From NCBI RefSeq assembly GCF_026340565.1, contig NZ_JAPEPB010000001.1, forward strand, positions 496,001 through 560,000: a stretch of 64,000 nt of DNA. The letters are read 5' to 3'. The DNA comes from Kitasatospora sp. NBC_01287 (GTDB taxonomy: Bacteria; Actinomycetota; Actinomycetes; Streptomycetales; Streptomycetaceae). The first letter of the stretch is position 1. Every line of letters starts with the position of its first letter. A program made the position numbers and the translations under genes. Below are positions 59,100 through 64,000 of the stretch, one piece after another. The notes beneath the pieces are model-generated. The model was not told the DNA's origin. It did not search any database and was given only the letters and a program-made list of their open reading frames with translations.

Positions 59100-59948
59100 C
59101 TACTCGCCGACCTGGGCGTTCACCGCGGAACGCGCGTCACCGCTCTCCGCGCCCAGGCCCGCGAGCAGGCGCAGCCCGTCCTCGGCGGGGCTGCCGGGGG
59201 CCGCGGAGAGCACCAACAGCTCCATGCCCGACTCGTCCGGCAGCGCGAAGTTCTCCTGGTGCAGTTCGAGCAGTCCGACCAGCGGGTGCCGGTACGCCTT
59301 GCGTCCATGGGTGCGGGCGCGCACGTCCGCGCAGGCCCAGAGGCGGCGGAAGCGCTCGCTGCCCATCGCCAACTCGCCGATGAGCGAGGCCAGGCGGGGG
59401 TCCTCGGGGTACTTGCCCGCGGCCAGGCGCAGGTGCCCGACCACGTCGAGGGTGCAGCCCTCCCAGTCCGCGTACAGGCCGCGCTCGGCCTCCTCCAGGA
59501 AGATGTGCCGAGCGGTGTTCAGGCCCGGCAGCGAGCGGCCGAGGAGGAGTTCGGCGAGGCGGTTCCCGGCGAGCACGTCCAGGCGGTGGTCCATGATCAG
59601 CGCGGGTGCGCCGGCGACCAGGCCGAGGACGCGCAGCAGCTCCGGCCGGACCCTCCCGCTCGGCGCCTTCGCCCGGCGGCGGCGCTGCCGGGCGAGCCGG
59701 TGGAGGTGCCCGCGTTCGGTCCCGTCGAGGCCGAGGACCCGGGCGAGCGCGTCGAGGACCTGCTCGGAGGGCTGGGTCGCGCGGCCCTGCTCCAGGCGTA
59801 CGTAGTAGTCGACGCTGACTCCGGACAGGTGCGCGACCTCCTCGCGGCGCAGCCCTTCGACCCGGCGGCGGCTGTCGGTGGGGATGCCGACGGTCGCCGG
59901 GTCGACCCGGGAACGCCGGGTCCGCAGGAATCCCGCGAGATCGTCCAT
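59100..59948 (-). CDS. XRE-family regulator with MmyB-type ligand domain
   Basis: A 282-residue protein. The HTH lies at residues 30-80 (RVEGLRREEVAHLSGVSVDYYVRLEQGRATQPSEQVLDALARVLGL, read with normal spacing), with the REEVA/LSGVS form typical of Streptomyces. The C-terminal half is the MmyB-like ligand-binding domain (WACADVRARTHGRKAYRHPLVG). The ATG at 59948 precedes MDDLAGFLRTRRSRV. It is divergent from an NAD(P)H quinone reductase gene 138 bp away, its likely target. Confidence 0.9.
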   Translation of the reverse strand: MDDLAGFLRTRRSRVDPATVGIPTDSRRRVEGLRREEVAHLSGVSVDYYVRLEQGRATQPSEQVLDALARVLGLDGTERGHLHRLARQRRRRAKAPSGRVRPELLRVLGLVAGAPALIMDHRLDVLAGNRLAELLLGRSLPGLNTARHIFLEEAERGLYADWEGCTLDVVGHLRLAAGKYPEDPRLASLIGELAMGSERFRRLWACADVRARTHGRKAYRHPLVGLLELHQENFALPDESGMELLVLSAAPGSPAEDGLRLLAGLGAESGDARSAVNAQVGE

Positions 59949-60086
59949 GCCCCCAGTATGTCCTCGGCGACGCCCGCGAAGGTGGTCCTGCCGATACCAG
60001 GAACTCCCGTCCGATGGAAGCGGAGCCCCTGAACGCCGGGCGCCGTGGCGCCCAGGATCGAGGGCATCCGATGAGAAGGAGTTCCC

Positions 60087-60866
60087 GTGAAGACACTGAT
60101 CGTCCACGCCCACCCCGAGCCGAAGTCGCTCAACGGCTCACTGAAGGACCTCGCGGTGTCCACCTTGGAGGGCGCCGGGCACGAGGTGCGGGTGAGCGAC
60201 CTCTACGCGATGAACTGGAAGGCGGTCGTGGACGCCGCGGACTACGGCCCGCACGCCTCGACGCCGCTCAAGGTCGCCCTGGACTCGGGCCGGGCCTTCG
60301 ACGCCGGGGCGCTCACCCCCGACGTCCGCGCTGAGCAGGAGAAGCTGCTGTGGGCCGACACCGTCATCTTCCAGTTCCCGCTGTGGTGGTACACCATGCC
60401 CGCGATCCTCAAGGGCTGGGTGGACCGGGTGTTCACCTACCACTTCGCGTACGGCGTCGGCGAACACAGCGACACCAAGTACGGCGAGCGCTTCGGCGAA
60501 GGCACCCTCGCGGGCCGGCGGGCCCTGCTGTCGGTGACCGTCGGCGGCCCGGGGTCGCACTACTCCGCTCGCGGGATCAACGGCCCCGTCGACGACCTGC
60601 TGTTCCCGATCCAGCACGGCATCCTCTACTACCCGGGCATCGAGGTGCTGCCGCCGTTCGTGCTCCACGGCGCCGACCGGATGACCGACGCGGACTACCC
60701 GGACGTCGCCAAGGCCTGGGAGCAGCGCCTGCTCACCCTGGAGTCGACCGAGCCGATCGCCTTCCGGCGGCAGAACTTCGGTGACTACGAGATCCCCTCG
60801 ATCCGGCTGAAGCAGGGGCTGGAGCCCGCGGGCCGCTCGGGCTTCGCGCTGCACGTGCGCGGCTGA
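60087..60866 (+). CDS. NAD(P)H quinone reductase (flavodoxin-like fold)
   Basis: A 259-residue NQO/MdaB-type FMN or FAD oxidoreductase. The cofactor loop is IVHAHPEPKSLNGSLKDLAV at the N-terminus and FQFPLWWYTMPAILKGWVDRVF near residue 100 is diagnostic. LLSVTVGGPGSHYSARGIN follows in the second half. It reduces quinones by two electrons in detoxification. The GTG at 60087 has GAAGGAG 5 nt upstream. It is likely regulated by the divergent XRE protein. Confidence 0.92.
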   Translation: MKTLIVHAHPEPKSLNGSLKDLAVSTLEGAGHEVRVSDLYAMNWKAVVDAADYGPHASTPLKVALDSGRAFDAGALTPDVRAEQEKLLWADTVIFQFPLWWYTMPAILKGWVDRVFTYHFAYGVGEHSDTKYGERFGEGTLAGRRALLSVTVGGPGSHYSARGINGPVDDLLFPIQHGILYYPGIEVLPPFVLHGADRMTDADYPDVAKAWEQRLLTLESTEPIAFRRQNFGDYEIPSIRLKQGLEPAGRSGFALHVRG

Positions 60867-60894
60867 CCACCGGCGAAGGCCTGCCGCCGCGCAC

Positions 60895-60945
60895 CGCCAG
60901 GCCTTCGCCGCCAGGCCTTCGCCGGCAGGCCTTCGCCATCAGGCG
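60895..60945. repeat. 14/15-bp CAGGCCTTCGCC repeat after the reductase
   Basis: Four copies of CAGGCCTTCGCC spaced by 2-3 bp follow the quinone reductase gene. The tandem pattern is not in any gene. Confidence 0.75.
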
Positions 60946-61062
60946 CGCCGAAACAGCGGCGCCTGACAGCACCTTGACGTACCGTCGAGCAGCTCCGGGA
61001 ACCGGACGCGGGTCCGACCTGTCTCCGGCAGCGGACCGTTGGCGACGATGAGGAGGACGGCC

Positions 61063-62883
61063 GTGACACGGGATCGGACAGGGACGCGCATATCGCAGGT
61101 CGCGCTGTGGCTCGCGCTCTGGTGGCTGTGGATGCCGCTGGGGGCGTTGCTGGTGTGGCTGGTCAAGCATGAGGTCTTCGGCGGATTCGGGCAGCAGGAC
61201 CAGAGCTACGTGCTCTTCCTGCGGGCGGAGTTCTTCCCGCACGGTTGGCCGCTCGGCGCGGCGCCGCTGTTCTGGGTCTGGGTCTTCATCGGGCTGGTCG
61301 GCAGCCTGATCATCATCCCGCTGGTCGACGAGGGCGCGTTCGGCAGCTGGGACGTCATGTCGTGGCCGAGGCGGGTGGTGATGGTCGGCCTGGTGCTCGC
61401 CACGCTGCTGAGCGCGGTGCGCACGGGGACCGGGCTGTGGGACAACGACAAGGAGGTGGGCCGCTTCTACGCCGCGGCGACGGTGCTGGACGTCCCGGGC
61501 GGTGGCCGGGCGCCCGCCTCCGTGCTCCCGGTGACCGACCACGCGAAGCCGGGCGGCGGCGGGCGCTGCGACCTGGTCGGCACCGGCGACGTGCCGTCCT
61601 GCGTGAAGACCGCGCCGATGCCGGACTTCGACTTCGACCCGCGCACCGCCTCGTACGGCGCGGCCACCACCGCGCTGAGCGCCGGGTCGGGGCTGGCCTC
61701 GCGGGTGCGGCTGATGCAGCACAGTGTGCACTACCTGCCCGGCGCCCAACCGGGGAAGGGGGTCTGGACGGCGGTGCTGGACGGATCGGGCCTGCAGCCC
61801 ACCGAGGGGGTGGCCCTCTGGGACGGCAGCTCCAACACCGTCAGCTCCTGCGAGTTCCAGGGCGATCACGCCTTCGACCGGGCCTTCGGCGGTGACGGCG
61901 CCAACAGCCTGCGCAACCTGCTCGCCCAGCGCTTCCCCGCCCTCGTCTACGACGACCAGGACATCTGGGGCTACTGCGACGGGTCGGACCCGAGCACCGC
62001 GGCGCCGGTGATCGTGATCTCGGTGGAGCGCCAAGTGGCCTTCGCCGACCGCACGGTGCTCCAGCCGGCCGGCGTGCTGGTGCTCAAGGGCTCGCCGAGT
62101 GGACGGCCGGTGATCGACTACCGCGCGGTGGTGCACCCGGGCGAGCTGCCGGGCGCGGCCTACCCCGCCTCGGTGGTCCGCGACCAGATCCACGAGGTGC
62201 AGTGGCTGGCCGGCCGCGGCGCCAAGGACGACAGCAGCTTCGGCTACTCGCACACCTCCGCCGACACCAACGCGGGCAACCCCGGCGAGTTCCTGCTCCG
62301 CTCCGACACCGATGGGCACTTCTACTACGTCACACCGCTGGTGCCCCGGGACAGCTCCTCGCAGGCCATCGTCGCCTTCGCCGTGGTCCAGGCCGACCAG
62401 GTCGGGAACGGGCTCAACGAGCTGCACGTGTACGTCCGCGCCGACAGCGACCCGGCGGTCAACCTCAGCGGGCTGACCAGCCGGATGGTCTCGTGGATCT
62501 CCCAGCAGACCTCGGTGACGGTGACCTCGGGCACCGGCGGCGAGTTGCAGGAGATCATCCCGTTCGGGCACGACATGTGGCGCGGCTTCGTGGACATCGA
62601 CGGCCAGACCCAGGACTACGTCGACCTCTCCGCCGACGCGAGCGTGACGCCCAATCTGGTGTTCCTGAAGGGCAGCATCCCCGCGCCGGGAGGCGCGCAG
62701 CCCCCCGCCTCACCCTCACCCTCACCCGCCTCCCCGGGAGCCGCCCCGCCGGGATCCCCCGCGCCGGGGCCCGCGCCGAGCGGGTCGGTGGACTGCGGCG
62801 GCGATCCGGCCGAGCTCACCCCCGGCCAACTGAGCGCCTGCATCTCCGCGTTCGCCGGGGAGCTGCAGCGCCGGGCGCACTGA
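61063..62883 (+). CDS. Unrecognised membrane protein with a large outer domain
   Basis: A 606-residue protein. Three hydrophobic segments lie at residues 13-35 (VALWLALWWLWMPLGALLVW), 66-88 and 103-122. A long extracytoplasmic part (SSNTVSSCEFQGDHAFDRAF, QDIWGYCDGSD) holds cysteines, and a Pro/Ser/Ala linker leads to a short C-terminal domain with two Cys (SVDCGGDPAEL...SACISAF). No catalytic motif is recognised. The GTG at 61063 has GGAGG 6 nt upstream. Related to no family I can name; a transport or cell-surface role is a guess. Confidence 0.7.
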   Translation: MTRDRTGTRISQVALWLALWWLWMPLGALLVWLVKHEVFGGFGQQDQSYVLFLRAEFFPHGWPLGAAPLFWVWVFIGLVGSLIIIPLVDEGAFGSWDVMSWPRRVVMVGLVLATLLSAVRTGTGLWDNDKEVGRFYAAATVLDVPGGGRAPASVLPVTDHAKPGGGGRCDLVGTGDVPSCVKTAPMPDFDFDPRTASYGAATTALSAGSGLASRVRLMQHSVHYLPGAQPGKGVWTAVLDGSGLQPTEGVALWDGSSNTVSSCEFQGDHAFDRAFGGDGANSLRNLLAQRFPALVYDDQDIWGYCDGSDPSTAAPVIVISVERQVAFADRTVLQPAGVLVLKGSPSGRPVIDYRAVVHPGELPGAAYPASVVRDQIHEVQWLAGRGAKDDSSFGYSHTSADTNAGNPGEFLLRSDTDGHFYYVTPLVPRDSSSQAIVAFAVVQADQVGNGLNELHVYVRADSDPAVNLSGLTSRMVSWISQQTSVTVTSGTGGELQEIIPFGHDMWRGFVDIDGQTQDYVDLSADASVTPNLVFLKGSIPAPGGAQPPASPSPSPASPGAAPPGSPAPGPAPSGSVDCGGDPAELTPGQLSACISAFAGELQRRAH

Positions 62884-62901
62884 GCCCGGCACCCGACCAC
62901 C

Positions 62902-63045
62902 GAGACCGGGATCGCGCTGAGCGCGCTGCTGCGGCGCTTCCCGACCCTGGCCCTCGACCACGCTCGGGAGCGGCCCGAGGAGCCGCTCGCCTACCGCCCC
63001 TCGCTGCGCGCCCGGGGCCTGTTGCACCTGCCTGTGCAGTCCTGA
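62902..63045 (+). pseudogene. C-terminal remnant of a cytochrome P450
   Basis: A 47-codon segment ending in TGA reads as the last helix-strand pairs of a P450: ALSALLRRFPTLALDHARER, then AYRPSLRARGLLHLPVQS. The haem-binding Cys region and everything upstream is missing; the preceding bases belong to the membrane-protein gene end. It is non-functional. Confidence 0.72.
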
Positions 63046-63138
63046 TTTCGCGTCACACCCCTTCCCACCAGCGGAAACAAGCCCCATGGAGGCACCTCGG
63101 CATCAAGTCGGCATCAAGTTACTGATGAGTACATAATT

Positions 63139-63171
63139 TTCTTTGCAAAGAACCCTGTGATGTCCTATCGT
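63139..63171 (+). promoter_or_regulatory. Palindromic operator and promoter of the ArsR-type gene
   Basis: A perfect 14-bp palindrome, TTCTTTGCAAAGAA (63139-63152), is followed 13 nt later by TATCGT (63166-63171), a likely -10 box 7 nt before the ATG. There is no ribosome-binding site, suggesting a leaderless, autoregulated gene. Confidence 0.72.
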
Positions 63172-63177
63172 TGAGCC

Positions 63178-63831
63178 ATGGAAGAGCCCACCGAACAGCT
63201 CGCCCAGGTCAGCCTGGACGCGCGCAACCTGCGCGGGATCGCGCACCCCCTGCGGGTGCGGATCCTGGGCATCCTGCGGACGGACGGACCGGCCACGGCC
63301 TCGATGCTGGCCCGCCGACTGGACGTCAACACCGGCGCGACCAGCTACCACCTGCGGCAGTTGGCCGAGCACGGCTTCATCACCGAGGTGCCCGCCCGCG
63401 GGGCGCGCCGGGAGCGCTGGTGGCAGGCCGCGCACGCCAACACGGTGGTGCCCGACAACGAGCTGCTGACCGACCGTCAGGGGCTCGGCCCGGTCTTCCT
63501 GGAGTCCCTCGCCCGGGTCTGGGCCGACAGCATGCTGCGGGCCGTCGAGGCGACCCCGACGCTGCCGCCGGCCTGGCGCGACGCGCAGGACTTCGGCGAC
63601 TACATGTTCAACCTCACGCCCGACGAGGCGAAGCACCTGATGGCCGAGCTCCACGAGGTGCTGAAGCGCCATCACCGCACGGATGCCGGGGCGGCCGACG
63701 CCGACTCGGCCCGGGTGACCTTCCAGTTCCAGCTGTTCCCCAACCCCGAGGACCAGCGGCACCCCCAGGACGAGAACCACCCCGAGGACCAGCACCAGCG
63801 CATCTCCCCGACCGCCCCCGAAACGGAGTGA
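63178..63831 (+). CDS. ArsR-family (HTH_20-type) transcriptional regulator
   Basis: A 217-residue regulator. The winged helix is HPLRVRILGILRTDGPATASMLARRLDVNTGATSYHLRQLAEHGFI at residues 22-68 with normal spacing. The rest is an acidic ligand-binding domain ending in a degenerate NPEDQRHPQDENHPEDQH tail. The ATG at 63178 is probably leaderless. It is followed 4 bp later by an MFS transporter gene, a pairing in which the regulator controls the pump. Confidence 0.88.
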   Translation: MEEPTEQLAQVSLDARNLRGIAHPLRVRILGILRTDGPATASMLARRLDVNTGATSYHLRQLAEHGFITEVPARGARRERWWQAAHANTVVPDNELLTDRQGLGPVFLESLARVWADSMLRAVEATPTLPPAWRDAQDFGDYMFNLTPDEAKHLMAELHEVLKRHHRTDAGAADADSARVTFQFQLFPNPEDQRHPQDENHPEDQHQRISPTAPETE

Positions 63832-63835
63832 GACG

Positions 63836-64000
63836 ATGACCACGGCTACGATCGCCGACCCGAACCGCCGCTTACTGCGTGGCCTGATCGGCATCCTCTC
63901 GGCCAGCGCCGCGTCCCTCTCCGCCAACCGGGTGCTCTCGATCGCCCTACCCTGGTTCGTGCTCACCACGACCGGCAGCATCACCAAGACCGGTCTGGTC
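63836..64000 (+). CDS. MFS transporter (5' part only, runs off the window)
   Basis: 55 residues of the N-terminus of a major-facilitator transporter (RRLLRGLIGILSASAASLSA, then LPWFVLTTTGSITKTGLV), with two hydrophobic helix starts. The ATG at 63836 lies 4 bp after the ArsR-type gene's stop, so the two are translationally coupled. The substrate is unknown. Confidence 0.8.
   Translation, partial: MTTATIADPNRRLLRGLIGILSASAASLSANRVLSIALPWFVLTTTGSITKTGLV

Overview
The window is very GC-rich DNA from an actinomycete of the Streptomyces/Kitasatospora type. Codons almost always end in G or C, GTG starts are frequent, several genes look leaderless, and many families are typical of Streptomycetaceae (DUF3052, CGNR and DUF6011-like zinc proteins, Roadblock modules, mycothiol-dependent isomerase fold, GH89). 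No rRNA, tRNA, CRISPR array or complete insertion sequence is visible.

1-14.3 kb: an aromatic catabolic region, mostly on the minus strand. A tightly overlapping operon runs from an aryl-CoA ligase fused to a thioesterase, through a salicylyl-CoA 5-hydroxylase fused to an Old-Yellow-Enzyme-like domain, a nitrilase, a gentisate 1,2-dioxygenase and an FAH-family ring-fission hydrolase, to a maleate cis-trans isomerase. Together they read as salicylate -> salicylyl-CoA -> gentisyl-CoA -> gentisate -> maleylpyruvate -> (maleate) -> fumarate + pyruvate. A mycothiol-type maleylpyruvate isomerase-like gene and a HypX-like gene lie beyond the operon head. A PaaX-type regulator lies at its tail, in uninterrupted frame with a YtcJ-like amidohydrolase and preceded by a 153-bp element with 18-bp terminal inverted repeats.

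14.3-20.7 kb: a double SUKH-4 immunity-like protein, an isolated dTDP-glucose 4,6-dehydratase, a decayed TetR gene next to a DHA2 efflux pump, an unrecognised protein, a MarR regulator and a tiny secreted peptide. 20.7-30.7 kb: a patchy accessory stretch with two HEAT-repeat proteins, a GH89 alpha-N-acetylglucosaminidase, two intact quinone-oxidoreductase-like genes and the tail of a third, an ISAs1 transposase remnant, a truncated alpha/beta hydrolase, a frameshifted gene and a 50-bp palindrome.

30.7-41.7 kb: small metabolic and regulatory genes (NTF2-like, NUDIX, MarR + isochorismatase, nucleotidyltransferase, SDR, GNAT, DinB) and a four-gene Roadblock/LC7 cluster that carries a winged-helix protein but no GTPase. 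41.7-53.9 kb: a rifampicin monooxygenase (rox) with a rifamycin-associated element upstream, a kinase-like protein, two TetR/hydrolase divergent pairs with palindromic operators, a ketopantoate reductase-like protein, a methyltransferase, a CGNR regulator/MFS pair and a peptidase-E-like protein. 54-64 kb: a two-gene xanthine-dehydrogenase-type molybdoenzyme, a beta-lactamase-like hydrolase, a divergent XRE/quinone reductase pair, a membrane protein, a P450 C-terminal remnant, and an ArsR-like regulator with the start of an MFS pump.

The most distinctive property is the density of short tandem arrays. Those inside genes have units of 9, 12, 15, 18, 21 or 24 bp, all multiples of three. Most of those between genes have units of 10, 13 or 16 bp. 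One array of 5/10/20-bp modules sits where a MarR gene has run into its downstream neighbour.
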